Below are positions 39,265-52,200 of a stretch of DNA of 64,000 bases, piece by piece; within the stretch, counting starts at the first letter, position 1, and each line of letters starts with the position of its first letter. The notes under the pieces were generated by a model. It had not been told where the DNA came from. It ran no database searches and was given only the letters and a program-made list of their open reading frames with translations. The DNA comes from Incurvaria masculella (taxonomy: Eukaryota > Arthropoda > Insecta > Lepidoptera > Incurvariidae). The position numbers and the translations under genes were made by a program. Location: the NCBI GenBank assembly GCA_946894095.1, contig OX335651.1, forward strand, positions 20,172,501-20,236,500. The letters run 5' to 3'.

Positions 39265-41329
39265 ATTATATTATATAAATTTGTTTTGCCTGGATATGGA
39301 CCTATTGAATACTTGATGACTGGATTAGAAAGACATGTTTTTTTTTTGTTAAATTGAAATGTTTGGACAGTCTTATGTGTGCAATGTTTACTTGGCCAAC
39401 TTAGGTCATAATTAAATTTCTCATTAAGTAAAAAAATACCATAGTAAAACTAGAATAGTATGTTATTAATCGAACTATTAAATGCGGCTTGTATGCATGT
39501 CCCTGCACACAGGCACAAACGAAAATTCCTATCAACTCAGCCAAGCCGCATAATGAAAATAAAAATTAAGAACAATTCTGGTTTTACTTTGTCAATACTC
39601 AGCGAATTGTGTTGTTTTAAAATTAACTTTTTGAATAGGTACAAGGTATGTACCTTCTTAAGTATTCGTTTTAATATGTTACACTAAAATAGAAACAACA
39701 AATGCTTAATGCAAGCGTGATAATCTTTGGATTTCCATTGAGTTTTTAGCTTATCATTTCACACTACAAAATTATCAAACATTAAACTAAAGTGCCTCAT
39801 GTTCATAATCTAAATACGCGTCTCTTTCACATAAAAAGTTTCTCCTTAAGCCTTCATAACAAAAAAACCACCCAATAATTAACATATAAGGACACAGTGA
39901 TTTTTAGTATAGCTTATGATCATATAGGTCCATTGATATTGTTAAGAATTTTGGTAAGTACTTTGAAACTTTTGATGTTACGTCTCGTGGTTAGTCACAT
40001 TCAAATTTACGTAGATGGCACATTAGAAAAGAAAATATAGGCCAAATAATTTTAGGGAGCTACCGTCCCTAATTAAGTTCAAGGGCATAGAGCCAACATA
40101 GAAGGCTTTTTAGCGTTCGATTTTTTGCTTTTGGCAAGTTGAAATAATCTCCTAATTTGAAAGATTACATTATTCATAAAATAGCTATAGAATAGTAAGT
40201 TAAAAGAATTATTAATACGTACATGTATTACTGTACACTATGAATTTGCCAGATTATAACATTTAACCGCATATCCCATTGATAATAGACATTCGCAATA
40301 CATACATAATATAGGTAGTGAGATTAAAATTAATTATAGTCTTAGTCAAAGTAGCAGTATAAGGGACACCCATTGGGACCATGTCAACGAAGAAAGAGAT
40401 TGGGTTGAAGAGGTTGGTTTACGGAGGGAAGTGTTGGTACGAAGACGGAGACCAACTCAATGTGTGACTGAATTAACCCTCTCATCATAATTACGCGATA
40501 ATGATTCAGAGTAAAGCCCTAACAAAAACAAAGAACAAAAAAAAGCTTAACATAACTTACAAAGGCTTATAGAATTATTTTACTTATCTATGAATAGTTT
40601 TTCTACAAGTTTCTACTATTAACACGATACTTTAGATTTAAGCATTTTTTATATATCCGAAGCAACGGCACCCTAATCTTCAAAGATTGCTAATCTTGTA
40701 ACTAAGATAATGTCCACGCAACTCGCTTACATTGCCTTACTTGTAAAGTTTGTGGAAATTGGGGAAGATTGCACAAATTCGACGAGTTAAGGTCGTATAG
40801 TAATAAAAAAAATTGGACGTGATTTAGCTGTATTTCCGAGTTAAGTCAAGACATTGTAAGCTTCAGAGAAAAATTTATCAGCAATAATGCTTTACTAAGT
40901 TGGAAAATAGGCTAAAATATATCCTTTATGAGATAAGGAAAAAAATCTATTTAAATCTATTATCTGACTCACGAACCAAAAATATAGCAGAAACATTGAA
41001 TTATATTCTAATTTTGGGGAAGAAATTAAAATATAATACTCTGTAAGCGTAGATTTTAATTACAAACTCACTATAAAAATTGTAACACTGTGTACTTCAC
41101 GCTTTTGAGTGCAAATATTTCGTTAGATATTTCTAATGGATTTAATATTAATTAAAAAAGTATTCTACAATTTAGACTAAAGAACAATGCTCACAATTAA
41201 ACAACATGTATTTCAAACACAATGCTATAGTTAGTGATATATTTATTGAAACAAATTATGCTATAATTACCTACTTTTATTACAACTTGTACTTCCAAAA
41301 AACTGTGTTTTCTTGTGCTGATAAAATGT

Positions 41330-41545
41330 TAAGGTGTCAAAGTAGATGGTGCCACGGTCTATTTCTGCTATAACTCCGAATAACTGCTATAAACACGAAG
41401 TTACAAACTATAACTATGCCACCATTTTTTTAAACATTGTTTTATGACATTAAATACTAACATCAAATAATTTTGGGGAGTTATAGCACAAATAGCTAAG
41501 AACGACTGTGGCGCCATCTAGATGAACGCACACACCCCCTTAAAT
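41330..41545. mobile_element. Foldback element with GATGG(C/T)GCCAC ends
   Basis: The left arm, AAAGTAGATGGTGCCACGGT, pairs with the right arm CTGTGGCGCCATCTAGATGA. TATAACTCC and GGAGTTATAG pair inside. It is related to the single arm at 11310-11490. Confidence 0.6.
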
Positions 41546-41854
41546 TAGTAAGAGGAAGGGGTCCCTCCCTCTTACAGGGAGGAACAACTCAATTCAAGAT
41601 TAAATAATATATTACAGGAAGGTGAAAAATTCCACACATGTTGCTAAAAGATTTTATTACCTACTCCCAGTAATCGTGAAAAAAAACATGCTTACCTCTT
41701 TTTTATTTTAGTTCCTTTTTTCTCAAATCTAAAAGACGTATTCAGAGTCAGCCTTTCAAAATTTAGAACGGGCTTAGCATCGGACTAACTATATCAATAA
41801 AAAATCAATAATAACATTTATAAATAAATCATAAATGACATAATATTAAAAAAA

Positions 41855-42055
41855 TGAGAATGTAAGGAATGTGACATGTATGTATGTATAATCGACCGTG
41901 AAGCAAGGACACATTAACTGAAAAAGAGCCCAGTAAAAAGAACTACCTATGTACTTTACGAATATACTGCAAGGCTGGACTTTTATACTTTCTTCAATTA
42001 ATGTGTCCTTGCTTCACGGTCGATAATATATACATACATGTCACATTCCTTAGAA
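41855..42055. mobile_element. Foldback element, arms of about 55 bp
   Basis: GGAATGTGACATGTATGTAT, then AATCGACCGTGAAGCAAGGA..CACATTAA at 41867-41922 pairs with TTAATGTGTCCTTGCTTCAC..GGTCGATAATATATACATAC..ATGTCACATTCC at 41998-42050. Related fragments occur at 57690-57810 and 63650-63750. Confidence 0.65.
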
Positions 42056-43030
42056 TAAGCGACGTACCTGCTTAGTACGAAAAAGTATATTTACTTAAAT
42101 TGAAAATGTTTTCACATTTTCTGTATATAGTAAGTATAATGTATTCATTAACTTTGGAAAGGATAATTATAAAACAAGAAACCTGACACCAGTCATTCTG
42201 CAAACTTTTTTCTGGGATCGATTATTTATGTTCATGCAACACTCATTTATAAAAAAAATTAAGTACCTACTATGCACAAAGTCAATATGTTACGAAGTCG
42301 TAGAACAATATTTTTTTCAAACCTTCATTTTATTAGAGTCCAACTTGAGCGAGCATGAGCACCAATAAATTGATTTCTTATTCCATGGCCAGTAGTTACC
42401 GAAAATAATGTCATTAATGTTTATTGTTTATTCATCATCCATAGACAGTACACTGCACTCGGATTTGTCATATTTTATCATTAGCCAGTTCGGCAATCCC
42501 AGCTAAGAAGAACTGGCAAGAAACTCCGCTGGTTTTTTACGTTCACTTAGTAAAAGTATAAAGTACAACAATTCATGTCATATGCAACAGTTCATGACAA
42601 ATATCAGTTTATTTGTAAAGACTATGCCCGCCATCCAACATGTTGCCAATTGGAGCAAGCCAGTCCCCACAAACAGCACCCGTTCACGAGCATCACGCCG
42701 GGCACAGCAATCGCCTCTCTCAACCATATTTTAGGGAAAGAGGAGACCCGAACCTAGAGTCGCCATAAGCAAGGACCTTAAAGTGATACACTACTTGATG
42801 ATTCTTGGTACATAAGTCTACATCTGTTATCTAGTCCTAATGTGGTTGACCGGTTCACCTGCATCCACGGGTCTAGTCATAAGATTCTTACCTGTGAGTC
42901 ACTTTGAAGCTGTCATTTTATGAGTACAGAAGTATTGTGACTCAGTGAGAATTCCATCAGCAGATCCCCCGCTCCCGTGGGCTTCACTTTGTGGAATGAC
43001 AACAAAATGCACAGGTATCGAAATTAGTCC

Positions 43031-43036
43031 TTTATT
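43031..43036 (-). promoter_or_regulatory. Poly(A) signal of ZNF830
   Basis: TTTATT on the + strand reads AATAAA on the - strand, 34 nt after the ZNF830 stop codon. This would give a very short 3' UTR. Confidence 0.7.
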
Positions 43037-43069
43037 ATTCCTGCAACAGGTAAACAGAACATGCCGGAG

Positions 43070-43220
43070 CTATCTGTAGGACTTCTTGGCCCGCCAGTCC
43101 AGGAACTCATCTATATCGGTGTCACTACCCGACCCGTCGTTGCCAGCATCCGTCACCATGTCCGCATGTTCTTGTTTGATCTTTGCCGTCTCCTCCTTTT
43201 TCACTTCCAAATCCAGGACC
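43070..43220 (-). CDS. ZNF830: ZNF830 exon 4 (C-terminus)
   Basis: Phase 2 entry after CTCAACAG. Encodes [20 protein letters not shown], then [20 protein letters not shown] and DWRAKKSYR, followed by TAG. The acidic [14 protein letters not shown] tail matches the family's conserved end. Confidence 0.92.
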
Positions 43221-46200
43221 CTGTTGAGAGAATGGAGAAGATATAAAAATTGAGATGCACCCACGATTAGCGATAAAGAAGCAAAGTTGTGGAGGGCTCG
43301 AAAGGATCCATCAAAACGTGTTCGCCCTTTGCAATGAGTTCATTTTCCAAAAGATCTCGACCAAATCAGGTGGTTACTATGCTAACTAGCTGGGTGAACA
43401 GACAACTGACTGAATAAATCTGACTTTTAGGACTTTTTTCACCTTCTGCTGATTAGCTTAATCGCCACACATTAAGGGCCTTTCTTAGCAGCTTGCAATC
43501 AATACAAGTACAAGATAATCAGCACTTTAGTTATAAAGGCCCTTTAAGTGTAGATTAAAATAAATCAGAACTTGGTGAAAACCAGGCTTAGTTGCATTTT
43601 ATACCATGCTAACTATATTAAACAATGTGTTATTCAGCTAAGTGAATAAACATTTACCAGTTAGCATCGTAAGAAATTCACTAAACGTCATATTTAACCC
43701 TTTCACCGCCAAGGTTCTTTGGCATATCCTTCTCAATACGCCACACAACAATTATTTCGATAATATGCAGTCTTGAATTGTTGTTTGTTTTGTTGCAAAT
43801 AGTGTGTTTCAACTGTTGAAACAGTAGAAATCTAATGAACGCTAGTATGTACTGTGAAATTATGTAAATAAAACACATTATTTCGTAATCAGTAAAGTTT
43901 TATAAATGTTTGAAGTGGAGTAGTCTTCTGTCGGATATATCCGACGATGGCGCCTACAGAATGCCTTGCTCTGACGGATATATACGTTCCTGGCGGGGAA
44001 AGGGTTAATCACTCACTTGCCCATTCACCTTTCGAGTTAATTTACAAGGGGCTACCCCAGGGTCGAAAGGTAAAAAAATAGCCCCCATAGTTTTGGTTGC
44101 TACTCATGTCCTTCTATGCTCGCTGCCCGCAACGTTACCCATAGATAGGGTTGCCATCTCTAAAATTTGGCAACCAGGACAAGACGTAAAAATACGCGTG
44201 AAACCCCGGATTTTAGAGCCCAGAACCCAGACATGTCAACAGGTTTTTTCAGTCAATTTGTAAACCCGGACTACAAATGAAGCCCCGCCCGGGCGCTCCA
44301 CGGACGCCCTCTAAACTAGGACAAATCCGGGGAAATCCCGGATGGATGGCAGCCCTACCCATAGACAGATAAATGACAATAGACGCACCGCGACCAGTTC
44401 CGCATCTGCTCGTCGATCTCGTCGATCTGCCGCTCGGCGGTGGCCTCCTCCTGCTCGCCGGCGATGAGCTGCGCCGACGCGGACGCCTCCTCGCGCATCT
44501 CCCGCTGGAACTTCTCCCACTCCTCCTCCACTGGGTCCCTGTACTCCATGTTGCGGGCCTGCGCGGAGCGAACATATTTGGTATAACCCAGTTCAATAAA
44601 GAAACGATTCAGTGAATCGAATGCTTTCTCGCTCACACTATATCGCCGTCTTAACTCACACAGTCCATTACCGCCTGCAAAACAAAATATTGACTCAGAG
44701 CGCGCAGTTACATGTACTCAGTTCCTTTTTTTAGGTCGATGGTTCGTGGATTGTCAAATTGGACGGTAGTCAAAATTCATTATTTTCCCCATACAAATGC
44801 AGAAAGATTATCATTCGCACATTTCTTTTCAGACATCCGCAGATGCATTAAACATTTTAGGTGATTTGCAGGTGATATTTTTTTTGACTGGACAGTTGTA
44901 ACCATAACACACGAACCGTCAGGAAATTAGCCTAACACACCTCATCGAAATTAGGTGTCATTCCAGGACCTTCCTTACATTGCACGGAACGACCATGACA
45001 CCCAATTTTTGATGTTTCCACCAAGGGTAAATGTCATAATCGTGAGGGAGCTTTGTAAAGAACTAGAACTTGGTACCTACCTATATAATTTATTTCAAAT
45101 ACCCGGCTTAATAATAGTTACCTACTGATTTATCGGGGGTATTTACTATTAGGAGGAAATCTCGACACAGCACAAATTAAATTTTGTTTCGTAAATAATG
45201 CCTTCGAAAGTTCTGTATTGCTGTAAGTCTACTTTCTCATTTTGTGCAGCCTACATTGTATATATAACATAACATAAGGTAATGTAACAATATTTCCATG
45301 GTTGTTTTCATAGCATAATAATTCGTAGACGAAATTAATCAGCTTGGTAGCATAAATGTGCTAGGGGACAACTTTTCGGACTCACGACTGTCTTCCATAT
45401 TTAGATTCATCAATTTTCCTGTCTTACTTATTAAGTTTTCCACTTGCGCAGTATCGGTATATTTTAACCATCCAACTGATCTTGAGTGTATACAGGGTGT
45501 CCCAAAAGTCATGGTCCAAACGAACTGGGGTGATAGAGGAGCTTATTTGCTATCATAATCACCAGGGATGTAGTTACCGCATTCTTAGTAGTTTAGAAGT
45601 TAGAGCACTTTTTACTGATTTATTAATATAAGCTCCAATTCAAAGAAAAAAAATATTTAAAAAATACAACATTGTGTATATCTATTTTTTGTTTTCTGTG
45701 CTGTCCTAAATAGTGATGTGTCTTTTTATTAAAAAAAATTCCACTAAGATAGCTTTCATATTGTTCTTGTAGCAAATACATTTTAAACAACCAATATTAA
45801 ATCCATAAAAAATATCTGAACTTCGAATGAAGATTATCAAAAAAAAATGTTCTACCGAAAAGTGAACCGATGCTGAAAAAACTTCTGCTATTTATGCCGA
45901 TTCTAACAAGGTATAATTTGTTAATAATTCTCTGACACATGGACAGTAATTGAAGTAAATTACCTTCAAAGGAAAAAAAAAAAAAAAAGGGTTCAGTGTG
46001 ATCAGTTTATTTCATTATTTTTTACAGTAAATGCTCAAAATGCCGGCCACCAGCCCTGATACACAAACGGCATCGCCTTAAAAAGTTTCTTTTTAATAGT
46101 CTCATGCCTCGATGATTGTTCCGAACTATCTCTGCGGCAGCTTGTAGCTTGTCCCGAAGCTGATGTATGTTTGCGTTTTCCTTACTGTAGGCAATTTCTT

Positions 46201-49200
46201 TGTAGTATCCCCAAACATAGAAGTCGAGTGGGTTAAGGTCTGGTGAGCGCGCTGGCCAGTGGATTGTCCCCCCTCTCCCTATCCACCGATTTGGGTATGC
46301 ATTGTTAAGGTGGTCTTGAACGATGCGTGTGTAATGCGCTGGTGCCCCGTCGTGCTGCAACCACATTCTCTCCTGTTGCTCAGGCAGGATATCTTGCAGA
46401 AGTTCACCCAGGTCTCGCTGCAGGAACTGCAGGTACCGTCGACCATTGAGCCTCGGCGGTAGCTCAAACGGCCCAATGAGCCTTCCACCTAGTATGCCTG
46501 CCCAGAGGTTTACTCCGAAGTGGTGTTGGAAGCGGTCGTTTCTTATTATTCTTGGATTTACTACTGCCCAAGAGTGAAGATTGTGAATATTGAAGATCCC
46601 AAGCCGTTTAAATGTTGATTCATCGCTCCACAAAATGTTGTCGAAGAACTGTGCATCCTCTCGCGACTTCCGAAGCATTTCTCTGCAAAACGCCACCCTA
46701 TGAGCGTAGTCAGCGGGCAGGAGGGCTTGCACACGTTGCACGTGGTAGGGATGTAGACGGTTCCTTCTCAACATCCGTTGTACTGTAGACTTTGGAACGC
46801 CACTACGTCGTGAGATGGTTCGTATGCTTATAGTCGGGTCCTCCCGAACCATGGCAAGCACTGCTTCTTCCCCGTCGACCACAGGTCGTCCTTCTCGGCG
46901 TGGAGCACCAGGTATTTCGCCTTGCATGTAAGCGTTATGCACACGTATGAACACTCGGTGATCGGGGTAACGTTGGCGATTCGGAAATCGATTTTGGTAT
47001 TCTCTTGCAGCACGTCGAGCGTTGCCATCACAGAACCCATAAATGAAATGCATTTCTGCATATTCACGCGGCGTATACTGATGTGGCATCTTCAGAGCAG
47101 CAACTAAAGTCTCCAAACCACGAGCAAAAACGGAGTCCAAATAATAAACACAGGTCTTAACACTGGTCACTGATGAAGTCAATAAACACAAGGCAAGTCG
47201 TGGGATATTTAAACGAGAACGAGAATATGTGTGCGTAGTTACAAGCAGTTAGCGAGTCACTGAGCTGGGCGCTAGGTAGGAGCAGCTCAAAGAGATAAGG
47301 GAGGTAAGGTAAGGGGAAGGATTAGTGGGAAACGGAACCAGACGAGATTTCCAGTTATTTCTATTGTTTTAAGTTATTTCTACCGGCCGCATCACATGCA
47401 GATTATCCTGTTCTCAAAACAGCGCAGTCACGTCAATAGCTAGTGTTCCAGTAATTACCATTAAAAATCCAATCGCATTAAAGGTTGACTGATGATTAAT
47501 ACCTTGTTAGAATGGGCATGAATGGCAGAAGTTTTTTCAACATCGGTTCACTTTTCGGTAGAACATTTTTTTTGATAATCTTCATTCGAAGTTCAGATAT
47601 TTTTTATGGATTTAATATTGGTTTTCTAAAATGTATTTGCTACAAGAACATTATGAAAGCTAACTTAGTGGAAACATTTTTAATAAAAAGACACATCACT
47701 ACTTAACACATCACAGAAATAAAATAATACATAAACACAATGTTGTATTTTTTAAATATTTTTTTTCTTTGAATTGGAGCTTATATAAATAAATCAGTAA
47801 AAAGTGCTCTAACTTCTAAACTGCTAAGAATGCGGTAACTACATCCCTGGTGATTATGATAGCAAATAAGCTCCTCTATCACCCCAGTTCGTTTGGACCA
47901 TGACTTTTGGGACACCCTGTATATTGTTTTGTTGTAGAAAAAAATACCATTTTCAGGTTCATAATTCAGGTTATCAAATTTTTAAATGATGACAGAAATA
48001 CGGATCATAAAATATAACTAAATCCCGAAATATTGGAGACGGAGATATGCGAATATTCAAGTTCCGAGGATTGAAATGTGGAGCACCGACCTTCACCTGA
48101 CACATCAGCTGTCACTGTCACAATCAAAAACAGGTCAAAGACCACGAAATGCGAAGGAGTTGGCTGCTTTTTCGTAGAGTTTTTGTTCCCGAATCAAGCC
48201 CGTTTAGGAAAACAATGGAGACGGACGCCAGCACACATGAACAACTACTGGAAGCGGCGCGCCAATGCGTGCCTCGTCTAGACAACAGTAAACACAAGGG
48301 TCAGGCGGGAAGAATCGGCGTGGTCGGCGGCTCACTGGAGTACACAGGAGCTCCTTATTTTGCAGGAATCAGCGCTTTGAAAGTACATAATTCCATCCTC
48401 TTTTTATTACTGAACAGACTACTATTTTTAAATGTGTTTGCAAGGAATGCCCTTCATAAGTTAGGTTTGTTTGTTAACAGCTATGAAGTCATAGCTGTTA
48501 ACAAACATGACAATGCAGTAAATTATTAATTTATGTATAAAGAATATTCTGATGTGATAGGAGCAGGATAGGGTATTTTATTAGTAAAACCAGCATAGCC
48601 AGAGCTAGCTCAAATCCGACTTTAATGAAAAATTGTTTATATTTTTCATCCAGTACAATGTAGCGGTGCTCATAGAGGGAAAGTCCTGGCATGGCACCTA
48701 ATTACTTTGGGGATACCATGTGTTAAACTAATATCAAGCCGGTGGGTGTAGTATAAGCCGACTCCAAGTCCAGTTAAATTTTTAAAAAAAACAGGTCACG
48801 TGCAGTCGGACTCGCACACGAAGGGTCCGTACCATAATACAAGATTAAACAAAACAATCAAGGTTTTTGTATGGGGGCCCCCTTTAATTTTTATTATTTT
48901 TTTATTTTACCTATTTGTTATAGTGGCAAAATAAATAGATATTATGTGAAATTTTCAGCTGCCTATCTATTACGGTTCATGAGATACAGCCCTTTAACAG
49001 ACGGACGGACGGGCAGCGGAGGTTTAGTAATAGGGTTCCGTTGGCACCCTTTGGGTACGGAACCCTAAAAACAACTAGCTGGGTGAATGGGGTAGCAAGT
49101 AGCTCATCAGTGAAAATAAAGTGCAATGTGCAATGTATGTACTTAAAAATTACAACATTAGCATTTTTTTCACAATTGAACATGAGAAGAACATGCCTGT

Positions 49201-52200
49201 TATTGTCCCTCTCCAATAAGTATAGTCACCCTCATTGTTACATAACACTCTATCATCTCGGGCTGCGAAACGGCGAGATCCTATGTTATCAGCACTAGAG
49301 TAAAAGCATCTTGGTGGAGGACATATCTACTCCAAATTTAATGGGTGAATTAATTTTAACATTAATCACATAGGTATTACAGGGTTTTGCAGAAATTCTT
49401 GTTTTCATGGTTTTTGGTTGTTGGTGTTTCCTTAATGTATTTTTTATTGCCTATCAAATGCAACCCCCTTCAGCGGAGCACCGAAAGTGATTAAACATTC
49501 CATACGATAGACAAATTATAATGTCCATTCAATAATATTTTAATAATAATATTGGCAACAGAATTCCATTGTTATTCAAGTTGAAAATCATCCCACAGGT
49601 GGGAGCAGATTTGGTCCACATCTTCTGCACTGAAACGGCCGGTCCTGTTATCAAATCCTATAGCCCCGAGCTCATTGTTCACCCCCTTCTTGACACTGAC
49701 AACGCCATTGGGCAGATATCCCCGTGGCTAGACCGACTCCACGCCGTTGTCATCGGACCCGGACTCGGCAGACAACCCCATGTGCTCCAAGCTGCTACAG
49801 ACATAATACATGCTTGTCGAGAAAAACTGATACCTCTAGTCATCGATGCCGACGGACTTTTCATGATTACTACCAATCGAGAACTGCTAAAGGACTACCC
49901 AAGTCCCGGTGTGATCTTGACACCCAACAAAATCGAATATCAACGTCTGTTTCCTGATGGAGTCGGACAGAATTTAGGGGAGAATGTAACGATTCTTCGC
50001 AAGGATGTCGCAGATGAATTTCTAAATTCCAGCCTTCAGGTTGAATGGAGAAACGGCATTAGCGGATCGGCGCGTAGGTGCGGTGGGCAGGGAGACCTAC
50101 TGTCTGGCACGACGGCGGTATTCACGCATTGGGCTTTGGAGATGCTGCAGGCAAAAGAAGCAGCGAAAGTGTCGTGCTACGCCGCTTCGAGGCTCGTGCG
50201 TTTGTGCAACAAGAAGGCATTCTTGCAGAAAGGTCGGAGTATGCTGGCGAGCGATATGATTGAACATATACATGAGGCATTTGAAGAGTTGTATGATTCC
50301 TAAATGAGACAAGTTTCTGCGTGTCTACTTTTGGTTATAACATTAAGTTTGCAATTTCCTTAGGTGTACAACACAGTTAAAAGATGGATAAACTGACACT
50401 AAATATCAATTTGACATGGATGTTTTATTGTTTAAATGTTATCTATTTATTCGAATGACTTCTCAGAAATGTGGTTGTGTCGAAATAAAACCAGGTATTT
50501 AGAGGAAACACTTTAATTAAATGATCAAAGTCTTATTCAATCCAATACTTTGCTAACCGTGTACCGGAATTACCTCTGGAATGAAGGTCCAATGTTACTT
50601 CCAGAACCCACAAAAATCGGGAATGGTTAAAATGTACTCTCCGGAATGATTATATTTCCACCCCGGAGTGGCTATACTTTCACCCCGGAATGGCTATACC
50701 GGAATGGCGAGTACTTTGAGAAACCGTGAAAGTCCTAAATCTGATCCAAGTTTTCGTTGAACTTTTGAAATGACCAAAAAAAAGATGGTCGTCACTCCGG
50801 AATTATAAGGTTGTGCGGCCGATTTGGGTAAGTTTGGTTAAAATTTTGAAGTGTTGATTTACTGTTCAGCTGCCTGGAATAGCTATAAGATGGAATTGAT
50901 AAAATTTAATGAGAAGTGGAAATGGGAATAGAGTTCAGTAAAGTGGGTCCATAGACTGGTGACAAAATGTGACTAGAGTTACTCACACACAGGGGCACAA
51001 GGGTTAAAAATAGACAAAAATCATGTGACATTAATTGATCAACTCTAAGGTCCGAGTGCACGAAAGAACAAAAAATCAAAATCAACGTCAAAGTATGATC
51101 AAACACGTCACTTTGTCTAGACAGTATGGAAGGAACTCTATGCGGTTCACTAAAAGTGACGTGTTTGAACATTGATTAACTCGGCCGTTTCTTCTTGCAA
51201 CCGGGGCTAAGTTTACAAAAGAAAGACAGTACTTCATTAAAGACTCGACAATCCAGATGGGGAAAAAGGTAGGTTATGCTAGAGTATCAAGATATCAGCA
51301 TTAACAAGGTGTTTGGATAATAGTACCAATTTATAAAAATCGAAAATTTTAACATATCATTTTATCTACACACGAGTTACATAAAGAGGACAGTTTAGAG
51401 ACAAATTGTGGTCGCCTATCAACGTAAGATTGCAAAGTAAATCGGGCGACGGGCAACCACTAATCTCCTCTGTCACTGAATATCAGGATTACCGCCCTTC
51501 ACCAGATTCTAGGAGTCCAGAACATCGAGACTCCACATTATTCCATGAATATGAAATTAGATATTTTTTAAATATACACTATTAAAATGATAGCTATTGT
51601 TTTTCTTTTTTAATTTTCACATTAACAAAAAGCACATTTTCATATTTCACAAGTATAACATGCACATTACAAATTACATTAAAATATGCATTCCTTGAGG
51701 GAAGTACTCCCCATAGCAACGTGGAATGAAGATCATGCACATATTTCTTGTTGGAGATCAAAATTATACTCCAATCGAACTAGATGCTGTAAAATTGGAA
51801 TTGGCATTGGAAAATTGTGTTTGCTTTCTAAGTTATAAGATCCGAAAGTATGAATTTTTCGCACGCTTAATATGATAATTTTTTGTTTAATTAATTAATG
51901 TTTGTTTAATGATAAAGCAAAAACATCTAAAAAATTTCAGTCATCAAGCCATGTTGTTCCATGAATATTTATAATCAATTTGATTTTTGACTACAGCGTT
52001 TATGATTTACTTATAGCTAGAAGTCGTTTTGTAATTAAAATGTTTGTAAATCAATCACAGCCAAATCACACACTGTGCTCATTGTCTACCTTATGGACTC
52101 GCAACCTCCTCATCACGGAGTGTTTCTTTTTCTTTGAAAAAGAAAAGGTCCCGGAACGCAATAGCATTATTATTGCCGTGCTCGCCAATAAGTAAGTTCA

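Larger units (their letters stand above)
39265..43020. other. AT-rich intergenic region between convergent genes
   Basis: No exon recognised. Two repeat structures are listed separately (41330-41545 and 41855-42055). A slightly GC-richer block at 40360-40480 (GGGACACCCATTGGGACCAT) resembles LINE debris but cannot be assigned. CCAGTTCGGCAATCCCAGCT at 42487 also looks repeat-like. Confidence 0.4.
45493..47919 (-). mobile_element. Tc1/mariner element, DD41D type, with ~420 bp TIRs
   Basis: Termini CAGGGTGTCCCAAAAGTC and GACTTTTGGGACACCCTG are flanked by TATA on both sides (TA duplication). The inverted repeats do not stop after 30 bp as in most mariners. They continue to about 45913 on the left and back to about 47500 on the right, roughly 420 bp each, nearly identical over the outer 185 bp and somewhat diverged further in. 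Total 2427 bp. One uninterrupted transposase frame lies between. The element is in intron 2 of ZNF830, and its right end is 230 bp from the NAXD start codon. Confidence 0.9.

Noticed and set aside
44249..44615. Arg/Ser-rich frame on the - strand and a Leu-rich frame on the + strand
   Set aside because: Shadows of ZNF830 exon 3. The correct frame carries DPVEEEW and [10 protein letters not shown] and has matching splice phases.
46828..47107. Short frames overlapping the transposase
   Set aside because: Other-frame shadows of the mariner transposase coding sequence.
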